From NCBI RefSeq assembly GCF_019175385.1, contig NC_083339.1, positions 31,897,637-31,961,636 of the forward strand: a stretch of DNA of 64,000 nt, given 5' to 3'. The notes beneath the pieces are model-generated. The model saw only the letters and a program-made list of their open reading frames with translations. It had not been told where the DNA came from and ran no database searches. Source of the stretch: Lycium barbarum. Lineage: Eukaryota > Streptophyta > Magnoliopsida > Solanales > Solanaceae. This document shows, piece after piece, positions 31,761 through 44,893 of this stretch (the stretch's first letter is position 1; every line of letters begins with the position of its first letter). The position numbers were made by a program, and so were the translations under genes.

Positions 31761-33374
31761 TACCCGGCCCTCTAGTGAGGGACTCGGTGTACAATGTAGT
31801 GAAACTGTGCACGATAACATACCCGGCCCGGGACTCGGCGAAAAACATATTGAGGCATGCACGAGCAGAGTAGTGAGAAACCATATGCAATTTAAATCAT
31901 TATCAAGACTCAAACAGAATAAGAAGAAGAGATTAACACCTGAGTATCAGTAGCGACAATTATATCAAGTATCCCTTGAATGTCATCATAGTTCATATCA
32001 AAAGAGTCTTAGGAATCGTAGACACATGTCAATATAGTGTGAAATAACTTATAGGAGTCAGAGACATTAGTTATCGTAGAGTTTCTAGGAATAGGGGCTT
32101 ATGTATGTCGACTATTATCCAACGTATAGGAAACTGGAGAGGGAAGCTCAATCACTTAAGAGCTCTAACATCAAGAAGTGAATAAGAATCATGAATCACA
32201 CTCAAGACTTATGAATAGGATTACCCCAAAGCTCATATCATTCATCACTTAAATCTAAGACATGCCAAAAGAAAGAAGAGACAACTTTACATACCTGTTT
32301 AACGACTATTCGCAAATCTGTTCGCTTTGTCCCCCCCTTTAGCCTATTTAACGTCAAAGTAACGTTATCGTTAGTAACTATACTTTCTAGTTCATAAATC
32401 TATAGCCCATCTCTTATAGAACTTATTCTTTAACTTATACATTCTCGTTTAGGGTTTTTCATTATTAAGGATTTAATGAAAATCGGGCAGCATTTCCCCT
32501 ATATATTCGCCTAACCCGAATTTCCAATTATTCTCCTGTTAACACAGAAATACCAACAACAGAAATATATATAAAATTCTCACAATTCAGCCCATAACAA
32601 TTCTAACAACCCAACAACCTTTATAAATCCATTTCAATCCACAATTTTCATATAACAACAATTTCATGCATTTTCTAAATTCCAATTTCGTCCAATCCAA
32701 TTTTAATCCTTCCATTACAACATCATTAACATAAGTACACCATAAAATAAGAAAATCTTACCTTAATTTTCTCGGAGGAATTTCTACTTTTAATTGCTCC
32801 AATTTTGCAATTTCTTCTTCCTCGATTCAATATCCAATGTTGCTATCACCTCCTTGAACTTGTAGTGCACTTGAAATTTGCTCAAAACAATTAAAATAAA
32901 AAATTTTCCCATCAACCATGGCTGGCCGAGAGCCAACAGCCATGGTTCCTATGTTTTTTTTTTGTTTCAATTAGGATTCTTACTGAAGAAGACAATGCTC
33001 ATTAGTCATCCTTGCTATTTATGGGCAGCCCCACTAATAGGGCACGTGTCCCACCAGCATGCCCACATTTTGTATTATATATATATATTTTTATTTTTTT
33101 AATAATTAAATCGGGTGGGGCCCACAATAATAATTAAGTTAATTAAGTTAATTAATTTAATTAATCACTAATTCTTACTTAGTAATCTAATCATAATTAA
33201 TTAATCCCTAATCTCCAATAACATTTTTACACTAAATAAAATTTATAAACAATTTATGTTTTAATTAAAATTGAAAATTAAAGATTTCTATTTCGTGTAC
33301 GAAAATAACTCCGCCTTTAACTTGAGTCGATTTGCTTGCGAATAATTCGACGTATAAATATATGGGGTATAACA

Positions 33375-33410
33375 TCCTTCCCCCCTTTAGAACATTCGTC
33401 CTCGAATGTT
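33375..33410 (-). promoter_or_regulatory. B polypurine tract and pre-PPT palindrome
   Basis: The - strand reads AACATTCG-AGGA-CGAATGTT (33410-33391) and then a purine tract AAAGGGGGGAAGGA ending at the LTR. The palindrome is kept although no pol gene is present upstream. Confidence 0.88.
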
Positions 33411-36400
33411 AAACTGATCCTGAATTCCCAATACTTTCTTAAGTGTCCTCTTATTTAATTATGCCCTTCACATACCTCTTCCACTGGTTGATTCGCTATA
33501 ATTCGTTATAACGCATTCCAGGCCTCTACACAGTCATTCCTGTAATATTTCCTCCTTCTGTTGCTTCTCGAGGTAATTATTCCACGTCATTGCCTTTACT
33601 CTTCTCTTTGTTTCATAGTTGGTTATCAGCTGTATTTCGAGCCGTTCTGCTGAAGTGTTACTGTCTCTCTTATCTGCATACTGTTCAGTTGTACTGTCAT
33701 CGATTGATTCAGACTTGTATTCATGGTACACGTAGTCATGGCTCGACTCTTTAAATGTGATTTTTATAACGTGAAGTCGTCCCTCGTCGGTTCATTAGAC
33801 TTTAATATCCCTGGAGTATCGCATGCCTCTGGTAACCTGTAGACCCTTCGCAGGTTTTACGAGTAAAACAAAATTTCCCAGAGGATAATATTTTTGTACT
33901 CCAATATCCTTGCTTTACTCCGCTGTTACAGTCAGTATTCTGGAATCCTCAGCATCATGTGTCACTTTCAGACTTTCTTTTAAAGGTCTTTAACTATTAC
34001 TTGCTTTTACTTCTTGATCCCGATCTTTAGGGTCGGCTATCAAATAGCGGTAGGGTTCCCTCATATTACAACTTACTGTCATCCAGTAACCAGTAACCCG
34101 CTTGTTCTGATTGTCTCGGTTAGATCATTTGGTAATTTTCCTTACCCTTAACTGGCAATGCATTAGGCATATTATCTCGTGTCGTTTGTCTATTTTTGAT
34201 TCAAACTCTCCCATTGCCTCTTTACTCAAATTTGCTCTTAGTTCTCCTATCACATATCCTATTGCAATCTTTACACGAGTATGTGTAGGTGCTCAAATCA
34301 GCCCAGAAAATACCTTAGCGACGCCTCGCCAGTCTTCATGTAGACTCTATATTCTTCCCTTATATTTTTCAATTGATACCAAGGCTCCACTATGGCTTTT
34401 GCCCTCAGTACTAATTATATCTCTGTAGTTTTTCTTCAAACCATCTTACATTTTCCCCTAATGTATCCAAAATATCGTAACCACATTGTTATTACTGAAT
34501 CCTTACTCTTCTTATCAAGTACTCACTTGGTCTCATTCTTAGTATACATATATTCATAGGTTGCATAACTATTCTTGTACAATTCGTATAAAGTGCATCC
34601 AATCTTAGTCATAGTCTTTCCTTCTCCTGGTTTATTCTGTTCTACATATCTTATTGTACTAAACTCACTTGCTGTCTATTTTGCCATACTCCTTCCCCTT
34701 CCTTTATTTGCCATTTTTTTTTCTTATCCTACTATAGGAGAGATTTCCTATTCTTTCTCCTTTGCTACTTATGTGTCACAATATCATTAGCCAATAACTC
34801 TGTTGTCAACATCTTAACCTCTAATCTAGTATAGTCTTGCTATCCTTATAATATCCTTTTAAGTTACTTGTTACCATTCTTTTGTCGTATTCTTCCTTTT
34901 TATAAGCATCCACCTTCTGATGTCATATTATCCAAAGTCTTTACCAATAATTCTCAGCACTGTCTCAAATACCATCTTGGCTTCTATCCGTTTGTCGCTG
35001 GCTTTCAGATCTCACTAACTTGTTTCAGCATGGGATCTCACTTGAAGTTTAAGTATTCACATCAAACGTGTTGCAGTGTCAGTTGATTTCATCTTACACT
35101 TGCATTTCTCTCATCCGCTTCCCCCCTTTTGGATGTACTCACATCATTATCTATTTATATTCCACTCTATGTCCCCATTTCCAATTTTCAAATTCATATG
35201 ATTCTTTTCCAATACACTTGGTATACTGTACCATATCCATGTCTTTTCTTTATAATTTGTAACTTTGATTATCCATGTATGAAACCTTAACAAAATTACG
35301 AAGCGACGAGAACCTTTCTATATATAGTACAAAATCTCATCTGATAGTCTGTAATCAAGTAATGCAACCAATGTAGCAACTCATCCAAGGCCACATTCCA
35401 CTTACTCCAATCAACAATTAATTAGCACTTGTAGTCGTTCCAAATTCTCAATTAGGTAGCACTTATATTCTGATGATAAGTGTCCAAAGTTCTCTTGTAA
35501 CATTATCTTTATCCCAACCTATATCATCTGTTTCCTTTAATAAATTTACAATACATCAGTTGTTTCGCAAATCCGCAATCCTTGTCCTTTAAGGATTTCA
35601 CCATTTCCAAGGTGCAGTCATACACATGCAGTACTCCTTTATGCCTCCTGCTTTTTCATCCTTGTTGTATACCCAACGCTAACTTCTAACTTACTCAAAA
35701 TCATATCAAATTCGTCTTAATAGAGGTCTTGTCTTATCACCTTCTCGTCACACTACACCTTAAGTTCATAGCTATATATTTCCTTTTTGTCCTATACTCA
35801 TACTTAATTAATTATGTTCGTCTTGAGTGCTTCCTTTAGTATTCCTTTCATTTCTCCAGTCTATGTCCTTCTTTTATTCTGTACACGAGGATTCTTACGC
35901 TACTCCTGTATACTTCAGAAAACACTACTTCTACATAACCCCTTTCTTATTTTCAAAGTATATTTTGTTCATCCCTATTTGTTCTTATCATACCAGTCAT
36001 TTCTGGCATTCGTTCTGTCCCGTTGCCCATCTTCCTTTAGTTTGGGCTTTCACAATTCTGTCGCTTATATTACTCGTTTTCTTAGCTATACGTCATAACA
36101 CATCGCTATACTGTAATCCCACTCGTTTTCTTCTTATCTTCTTCTTTCACTTAACTCCTTCTCTTCTTGTGCTCGCTTCCACTTTCGTTACCACTTGATC
36201 TCTATTCTGAACTTTCCCTGTAGAACTTTGTAAGTCTTTCTTATTCGTTCTACATTTTCTTTTTTCATTTCACACTAATCACACCGTATTCTTTAGTTAC
36301 TTCCTTGCTAGGCTTTACTCATTTCTAGAGCAATCCTTATGGTATTCACATCACATCCTGTTCGTAATCCATCCTATAACGTAACACTTCTTAATCTTAT

Positions 36401-37605
36401 TCGCGATTCTTACTATGTTTTAATTACATTCTGTGGACTAGGCGTACTTAACCCTTCACCCTTTCTGATCGATCCTATCCTTAGTATCTCACAAGATGTC
36501 TTATCAATACGTTCATGACTTGTCATAACTCTTCCTTCTCCGTACTTTTATCTCACTCATACTATTACTCCTTTTAATTGTAAATTCGTTGTAATTTATC
36601 CCTACTTATCGGTCCACTCGATACCTCAGTAAAATATTCTGTTACGAGTTGCCACCTTTTTCTAAATCATCCCTTAGTATCACAAGCCCTTCCGAATCAT
36701 CCTAGCATTTCACCAAAAACATATGAAATACATGATCCTAGACAGCCCACAAGTTTAAGTTTTCCTTCCACATATTCCATCTCAAATTAGTCGATTGAGA
36801 ACTGATAAAATGTTACTATGAAGCATTCTCCAACCACCAGCAGAAAAAAAAAAAACTAGAATCCAACAAGCACCACAGGACTTCTTAGTGCTTGATTCAC
36901 ATAGTTTACCTCCATATTTGTCCTTGGGTCGTGAGCGAACCATTTAGTTCACAAACCACTTGTTGTTTGCTTGTACTCTTCCAATAAAGTGAAACTTAAT
37001 TGCTGGACGTTTTTGCCCTACAACATGAGCTTTTCTAAGGCAAAATGTGGTTGGGACGTATTCTGGTCCATTCAAATGAACTGTGAATTCGCTGCTTATA
37101 TACGCTTCTTCAAAGCAAGGTCTCCCAAATAAGAATGATGCCTCTTATGGATGACGTGGGGGGGGGGGGGGGGGGGGTATATCTTAAAGCTTTAATTCAT
37201 TATAATAAATCTACCCTGTCGGTATCAACTTTCAAGACATATTATGAACTTACATCCCATTCTCCTCCTTTTCCTATTCCTGGGAAAATTTGGGCAGAGT
37301 TTCCTCTATACTTCTTACTATCCCAGAACCTGCACGCAGGAAATACCAACAATGCCTCACAGGGCCGACATATATACACATATATCATATCGTATCATAG
37401 CCACACAGGGCTCCCAATTTCCAGAAAAAGTATAAAGGTGTCGGGACTTACCTCACATATCGCACCTCGAGACGTACCTGATCCTTTAACGATCTGTTCT
37501 ATTATACTTTCGTATCCACCTTCTCTTTCATCCTCCAACTTTACATTTCAATCATATTTCAATATTCTTACCTTAAACAACATGCCTCTTTCGCACCGTT
37601 ACTTA
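33411..37605 (-). other. B interior, non-coding
   Basis: About 4.2 kb without any retrotransposon motif on either strand. The + strand is pyrimidine-rich and opens several short ORFs (for example 34111-34428 and 35814-36198) that are rich in F, S, Y and L from composition alone. Near 37270-37440 there is an LTR-like stretch (GGGCAGAGTTTCCTCTATA). A 20-nt G tract lies at 37158-37177. It could be a degraded pol or unrelated captured sequence; I cannot tell by eye. Confidence 0.65.
37158..37177 (+). repeat. G20 homopolymer
   Basis: Twenty consecutive G in the B interior. The length may be unreliable in sequencing. Confidence 0.85.
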
Positions 37606-37975
37606 TGTTATATCCCGTAATTTTGCACATTTGGATAAATCGAAATAATTGTGACTTGTAAGAGATAAGGAAATATTTTGATTTTGCTTAATATATAAGT
37701 TGTTCATGAAAAATATTGATGCGAAAATATTGAGGAAGACTAAGGGCAAAATTGGAATTTTGGAAATTAGTTTCATGAATTACAAAACACCAACCCAAAA
37801 GTAATTGGGCTAGGAAAAAAAAAAGAGAAAAGGCCCAATAGAGGTGGCCGGCCATAGGGGCATGGCCCAAGGCCCATGAAATTTTTTTTAACCCATGTAA
37901 TAAAAGGAGAGGGCCACCATTATTCATTCCATTTTCAAGAACATTCAAGAAAAAATCCATTGAGAGAAAAAATAA

Positions 37976-38000
37976 GGGGGGGGGGGGGGGGGGGGGGGGG
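37976..38000 (+). repeat. G25 homopolymer in D
   Basis: Twenty-five consecutive G in the U3/leader part of the LTR, about 370 bp from its start. Confidence 0.85.
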
Positions 38001-39877
38001 TTCGGCCAAGAGCAACAAAAGGAAAAAAAATTGAAGTCTTCCATCTTTGATCCAAAAATTTATTTCTTCTTGTATTTCTACTAATTCAAAGACCCTCTTC
38101 AACGTGGTATAATTTTTGAAGCAATAAAATTTCTTTGGTGACAAGTGTAAAAATTCTACTCAAGTGGAAAAATTGAAGAAAAGGTAAGAATTTCTATTCT
38201 TTTACATGTTATGGAAGATTTATATATGTTATAGTGAGTAGAATTGAATGAAAATCATGGAATTGTTATGTGTTGTGTGTGGGCCGTGTGGGTGTGTTGT
38301 GTGTGAGGCCGTGTGGTGTAAATTGGTGGAGGAAGGATGAATTAATTTTATTTAGTATGTTAGTTGTGTTGTTGTGGCCTTTATGATGTAAATGAAAGAC
38401 TAATGGTTCAAGTTGGCATGGAAATTGGTTGTAAGTTGTTGTAGGAAATTATGTGATTTTAATATGGTTTTTATGTAATTATGGAAGTGGAGTTGTTAAA
38501 GTGTGAATCGTTTTTGTTGTTGATGAATTTGGAAGAAGATAATGCGTCGTTGTAGTTTCGTTGCAATTGTAGAGGTTTCGGGTGGAGTATGGTGTTGGTG
38601 GAATCGTTTGAATATTTTGTAGATTGTTTGAAATGCTCTTGAATTGTGTTTGAATGATCTTGGATTAGTAATGAATATGTGAGCGTTGATATTGGCTTGA
38701 ATGTACGTAGTTGGATTGAATGTGATAAGCTACGTAGAGAAGAAGGTTGCTAATGTTAGAATGCAATTTAAATTGATTCTTGATGTTATTAGTATGGTTG
38801 TTGGTATTGTTGGTATGGTTGTTGATGAATTTGGCCGAGTTAAATTCTCGGGGATGTTGAATTTACAGGGGAGATGCTGCCGAAATTTCTGTAGACATGT
38901 ACTAGTTAGAATTGAGTTTCTAAGTACTTGTAGCTAATGTTTGGTAATTGATAACGTTATTGTAGATATTGTGGAGCCCGAGACTTGAGTCGGGATTTGG
39001 TTAGCGAGCGATGGAGGTATGTAAAGCCTACCTTTCTTTCTTTTGGCATGACCTTTATGAAATGAACAAATGACATATATGTATGCTTCTAAAGAAAATT
39101 CTATTCTTAGAGCCACTAGGATGGCCGATGTCTTTGACCTCCATAAGCTATTCCATATGGTTTGATACGCATTTATGATGTTCGAAGATTCTAGTTGATA
39201 TGTTTCCGAATGTTGTTCGAAAAATATTTGATATGGCTAAAGTCTTGGATATATATTTGATACGGACATATCATTCTAAAGGCTCCATTTGATTTGCTTT
39301 ATAGCGATAGTTGGAAGTTCCATAGTATGATGGTTACTTGATTTTTTTCAAAAGAAAAGAGCTTCTGAAACGTTTTTAGAAATTCTGTACTTCAAAAGTT
39401 CGTAACTTTAGTATACTAATTCCGATTGGCCCGAAACTGATTTCTGAGCCTTCGGATGTCGTAAATATATTTGTCCATCGAATTTTGAAATTTATTTATT
39501 TATATGCATATGGTTTTCTCACTACTCCGCTCGTGCATACTACTATTACATCTTTCGCTGGATCCCGGGCCGATTTTGTGATCGTGCGCACTATGATATA
39601 TTCGGCAGTATGATGTGTTACGGTTCCCGAGCTCCTCGCCATAGGGCCGGGTACCGCTTATATACAGCGTTATGATGTGATATGGCATATGATATGTTCT
39701 GACGTTGTGATATGTTTTGATGATACGATATGTTCGGGGATTGTACGGAGATTTGAAACCTTCTGGAGTATGATGTGTTGTGGCGCCAGCGTCGGAGTGG
39801 CGACCACGTTCCTGAGCCCTATGCATGAATTCTATTTGCATTATTTATGTTTTCAGCACAGGTTTTGATATACTAAT

Positions 39878-42591
39878 TGTTATAACCCGTGTTTTCACAC
39901 GTTTGGAAAAAATTCGACAAATAATGGATTCTTGAGATATGAGGTCAAATTTGATATTTTGTTGAACATAGGAGTTATGCATGAAAGAATAGAATCATGA
40001 AAGTGTGGGACGAGGCTAAGGGCAATTTTGGAATTTTGAAAATTAGTTTCGGGAATTACAAAACATGGACTATAAGTCATTGGGCCAAAAATAATGGAAT
40101 GGAATTTAAGGCCCAATGCATTGGAGTGGCCGGCCATGGTGTGGCCCATGCCCAAAATTTGTATTAAATTTCCATGTGAATTAATTAACATAAGACCTTG
40201 ATCCAAGCCCATTTTATTAGTTGGTCATGTGCTTGGTCATGTGACCAAGTCTTCTTAATATATGATTAGAAGGTTCAAGACTTTAGAAGCTAGATCAAAA
40301 AAATCAAGAACAAGAGAAAGAGCAAGGAGGCTCTCGGGTTTGGCCTAGAAAATTAGGTACCAAAAATATTGCTCCAAAAATTTATTTCTTGTTGATTCCC
40401 TACTAAGTCAAGGTTCCTTTGTAACTTGGTGTAGTTGGATTGGAGTGGGGAGCATTAGAATCACCAAAGTAATCATACCTCCAAGTGAAGAAGACTTGAA
40501 GAAAAGGTAAGAATTTCTACCTTTTTATTGTGTTGTTGAGTTTTGTTTGTGTTGTAGTATGTAGAAATGTGTTGATTGTATGAAGAAATGGAAGTTTGCA
40601 AAGTGGGTGTGTGTTGTAGGTGTGTAGCCGTGAGTGTGTCTATGTTGTATAGCCAAAATGTATTGAATTCATGTTATATTCTAGTTGTGATTGTGATGAA
40701 ATGAATATTGGGATTGAAAGTTGAATGATTTAGTTGAAGTTCTTAAAAGAGGCTTATGGCCGTGTGGTATATTGGATTTGGAATGGAATGGATCAAGTTT
40801 GTTTAATGTGTTAGTTGTGTTATTGTGATGCTTGATATGTAAATGAAGTTAGAATGATATAAGTTTGTATTGAATTGGAATGTAGAAACTTATGTCGTTT
40901 TAGTATGATTTTTCCGACATTAAGGAAATGAAGTTGTTTGGTTGAGAATTATGATGATCATTGATGAATATGGAAGTTGGAAACATGTTATGAAGTTGTA
41001 TGCCAAAGATTTGATGTTTTGCATAGGTTATGATTTTGGCGGAAGGTTGTATATCATGTATATCGAGTGTATATCTTAAGGCAAACGATATGAAATGTTT
41101 CTAGAACTATATGGTGATGATCTTGATTGTTGATGAATGTGGAATTATTGATATTAGTTGAAAGTTTGGGTTGAAATGAAGGTTATGTCAACTTGTGAGA
41201 AAAATGTCTAGTTGAAGGATATTTGTGTTCTTAATGTTCTTTGTTGATGTTAATGTTGTCGTTTGGGTTGTTGTTGATGATTTCTAGCCGAGTTGAATTC
41301 TCGGGGTGCCATATATATAGGGGAAGTGCTGCCGAAATTTCGGTAGCCAAATATGCATTAAATGGAAACTTTGGTATTCATAGCTTACAATTGGTAAACT
41401 TGACCAATTGCAGTTTTTCGACGAAACGGAAAGTGAGTTTGGAAAGGCTTAAGGAGCGTGAAAGGTATGTAAAGCAACCCCAATTCTTCCCTTGGCATCC
41501 CCTTAGTGTGTTAGGGTCGGATCCGGGCCTCGAAGGACCTCTTGGCCCTCGGAATCCGCAAGAGAAAATTTCAGTTTTCCTTCAGTAGAATTGAACCATT
41601 TTTATACGCTATTTCTTGGAATTATGCAATTTTGTTCCAAATTACTTGGAAAGTCATAGAATGTTTGTAGAACCTTTTTAGGTGATACCATAAGCTTAGA
41701 GGGCATAATTTGAGCCCGCCGCCTTATTTGTCCCGAGGCGGGCCCACTATTTCCGGTTTTGCCCTTAATGTACTAAAGCTTCCTTTTTAAGCGATTTTTG
41801 AAAGAAATGTTTTGATTACCCTACTAATCGCTTAACAAATATTGTTTTAAATATTCTATTAAATATTATAAATTATTTTGACACTCGGAATGACTTCAGG
41901 AAGGTTATATTTCTGTAATTTATTATGATATCCGAAATGCATCTATTATGATCCCGTCCGACTTCATTGGATTTGTTTATCTTTGATATGCCTCATCGAG
42001 TCTTTGAAACAATTTATGATATTTTTAAATTGCATTAGTCTCTCACTACTCCATTCGTGGATGTCCCAATGTTTCCCACACTGAGCCCGGGCCAGGATAT
42101 GTTGTCAAGCGTAATTCTCTGCATTGTTCGCCGCGCCCCGATGTGAGGGGGCAGGTATACGCGTACATGGGTCTGTGGAGTATGATGTGCCATGTCCGCC
42201 TATTCTGATCTGATCTGTTATGGCCATTCTGATATGACATTTTATGATACGGGGCCACGCCCCTTTTTCTGATTCCTCTGTATTGTGGCACCAGTGTCGG
42301 GAGGGTGACCACGTTCTGTCTGCCGAGTCCCGTGGCAGGGGCCGGATATGATATGACATATGTTTCTGTACACATTCTGTCTGTTTTGGAAATATGCATT
42401 TGACACTCCGGATTTTGTACTCATTTTCTGTAACCATTATGATTTGATTTCTGTGATTCCGCTTTACATATTCAGTACATATTTCGTACTGACCCCCTTT
42501 CTTCGGGGGCTGCGTTTTTATGCCGCGCAGGTACAGATGACAGGTTCGCTGATCCACACGTTTAGGGTCCCGTTTCTGCTATTTTGGGGCG
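39878..42591 (+). mobile_element. C 5' LTR, 3'-truncated
   Basis: It starts TGTTATAACCCGTG, is nearly identical to 47093-49806, and then jumps to gag at GGGGCGC. It contains a GGCCGGCC motif, a TATA-like CTTAATATATG near 40253 and a donor-like AG/GTAAGAATTT at 40506/40507. An AGGTATGTAAAGC lies near 41464 and the hairpin module at 42472-42509. U5 end and primer site are absent. Confidence 0.93.
42472..42536 (+). other. LTR hairpin module in C 5' LTR
   Basis: TCAGTAC-N7-GTACTGA and C5-N7-G5 lie directly adjacent, followed by GCCGCGCAGGTACAGA. Confidence 0.8.
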
Positions 42592-44893
42592 CACTCTAGA
42601 TTTGATTAATGCTTCCGAGACAGAGTCAGTCGCGTTAGCTTCGTACCGGTTATATGATGTGGCAGCAAACTGGTACGAGTCATGGGGGCTATCCAGAGGG
42701 GACGGCGCTCCCCCAGCAGTTTGGGGCGATTTTTCTCAGGCATTTCTTGGACATTTTCTGCCCCCAGAGTTGCGACGAGCCAGATCTGATAGATTCTTAT
42801 TATTGAGGCAGAAGGGCCGCAGTGTCTGGGACTATAGTTTGGAGTTTGATTCCTTGGCCCGATATGTACCTGTTGTGGTGGCTACTATGGCGGACCGGAT
42901 GCATAGATATATTATGGGGCTGGATCGGTATTTTGTTGATAGCTGTTTAGTATTGGCTGCTCAGCCTGGTATGGACATTGCCCGTATTCAGGCCCATGCC
43001 CAGGGCATGGAGGATCGGGGCAGAGGAGGACACCAGCCTGACAGGGGCCAGGATCGGAGACAGCCCAAGAGGGCCAGGTCATCTGGAGATTTTCGGGGCA
43101 GACAGCCCCAACAGCCGCAGCAGCCTAGCAGATTTTCATCTCAGCCGGCGCAGAGCGCAGCTCCCCAGTCTACAGGTCGCAGATTCGATAGCCGAGGGTA
43201 TTCAGGAGCAGTCCAGAGCTCCAGGGCTTCAGGTTCGCGGACAGATAGGGGTTCTGGTCAGATGAGGCCACCCAGGGTTCAGTGTTCTTTTTGCGGCAGA
43301 TACCATACGGGAGAGTGCTACAGAGCCACCGGTGCGTGCTTTTCTTGTGGCCGTCAGGGCCATTCTGTGAGAGATTGCCCGTATAAGGGTAGTTCGGGTG
43401 GTGCAGCGCAGCCTACCGGATCAGCCGCTGGGTCTTCATCTTCGTCAGTGGCTATGCGCCCTCCGGGGCAGGGTATTCCGGCACCAGCGGGTCGCGGCAG
43501 AGGCCGTGGTGGAGCTTCTGGTATTAGCGGTCCTTCGAACCGCATTTATGCTTTGGCCAGCCGCCAGGATCAGGAGGCATCTCCTAATGTCGTTACAGGT
43601 ACTTTATTGGTCTTCTCTCGGTCTGTGTATGCACTAATTGATCCAGGTTCGACTTTATCATATATTTCGCCCCTTGTTGCTGGTAAAATTGGTATTATGT
43701 CTGAACCTATAGAGCCATTTGAGGTAGCCACACCGATAGGGGACTTTATTGTAGCGAAACAGGTTTATAAAGACTGTTCTGTGATTGTATGTAACCGAGA
43801 TACTAAGGCAAATCTGGTAAAGTTAGATATGACTGAATTTGATGTTATTATGGGTATGGATTGGCTAGCTTCCTGTTACGCTAATGTTGACTGCCAGAAT
43901 AAGGTGGTCCGCTTCCAGTTTCCCGGGGAGCCAGTTATAGAATGGGCTGGTAATACAGCATCGCCGAAAGGTAAGTTTATTTCGTACCTTAAGGCGAAGA
44001 AAATGATCAGAAAGGGTTATATTTATCATCTGGTACGGGTGCAAGACTTGGACGCAGAGACGTCGACACTTCAGTCAGTCCTCGTGATTAATGAGTTTCC
44101 AGATGTTTTCCCCGACGAGCTTCCAGGTCTTCCTCCAGAGCGGGAGATAGACTTCTCTATTGACTTACTCTCAGACACTCAGCCTATCTCTATTCCTCCG
44201 TACAGAATGGCGCCTGCAGAATTAAAGGAGTTGAAGGAGCAGCTGAAGGATTTGTTAGATAAGGGCTTCATCAGACCCAGTACTTCGCCTTGGGGAGCCC
44301 CGGTATTATTTATGCGTAAGAAAGACGGGTCGCTGCGTATGTGTATTGATTATCGGCAACTGAATAAGGTAACTATAAAGAATAAATACCCCCTCCCCAG
44401 GATTGATGATTTGTTTGATCAGCTGCAGGGCGCTAAGTGTTTTTCGAAGATAGATCTTCGATCCGGTTACCACCAGGTGCGAGTACGAGAGGCCGATATC
44501 CCTAAGACAGCTTTCTGGACCCGATATGGGCATTATGAGTTTAGGGTTATGTCTTTTGGGCTTACTAATGCCCCCGCAGTATTCATGGATTTAATGAACC
44601 GGGTATTCAGGCCATTCTTGGATATGTTCGTGATTGTATTCATTGATGATATCCTGGTTTATTCTCGGTCGGAGGCAGAGCACGCAGATCAACTGAGATT
44701 GGTATTAGGGGTACTCCGGCATCAGAAGTTATATGCGAAATTTTCTAAGTGTGAATTCTGGCTGTCTTCAGTGGCTTTCTTGGGGCATGTTATTGCAGCT
44801 GATGGTGTCCGTGTGGACACACAGAAGATCGAGGCCGTGAAGAATTGGCCCAGACTACGACGCCCACAGAGGTACGCAGTTTCCTGGGATTAG
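42592..44893 (+). pseudogene. C gag-pol, first part: gag, protease, RT
   Basis: The frame is open for about 767 codons with no stop. It starts inside the gag capsid because the deletion removed the N-terminus. Capsid motifs ([21 protein letters not shown]) give way to an R/Q/S-rich linker, then [12 protein letters not shown] and an intact CX2CX4HX4C knuckle ([14 protein letters not shown], about 43348-43380). The aspartic protease follows ([11 protein letters not shown] about 43631; GMDWL about 43853). The RT shows CIDYRQLNK (about 44341) and catalytic FIDDILVYS (about 44641). A one-base deletion near 44855 shifts the frame; the continuation is the next entry. Gag and pol lie in one frame, as in the chromovirus family. 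Confidence 0.92.

Larger units (their letters stand above)
30946..33374 (-). mobile_element. B 3' LTR, part 2
   Basis: It resumes after T's CTATG duplication and runs to GGGGTATAACA (LTR start TGTTATACCCC on the - strand). It aligns with 54250-56717 with roughly 40-50 differences by eye, plus AT-tract length changes. It contains AT tracts, the hairpin module (31415-31452) and a donor-like AAG/GTAAGATTTT at about 32761 (- strand). Confidence 0.92.

Noticed and set aside
35814..36198. Hydrophobic F/L/S/Y-rich ORFs in the B interior, looking like membrane proteins
   Set aside because: The + strand there is pyrimidine-rich (TTC, TCT, CTT), which produces such residues by composition; overlapping frames look equally hydrophobic.
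33411..37605. A host gene trapped in B
   Set aside because: I see no conserved protein motif or exon-like run on either strand. A database search could overturn this.
39895..40212. 105-codon - strand ORF duplicated at 47110-47427
   Set aside because: The duplication is only the two LTRs of C; there is no recognised domain and the ORF overlaps U3.
42484..42512. The 5-bp stem with 7-nt loop (C5-TTTCTTC-G5) as part of a tRNA
   Set aside because: It has anticodon-arm geometry, but no acceptor, D or T arm surrounds it. It belongs to the LTR hairpin module.
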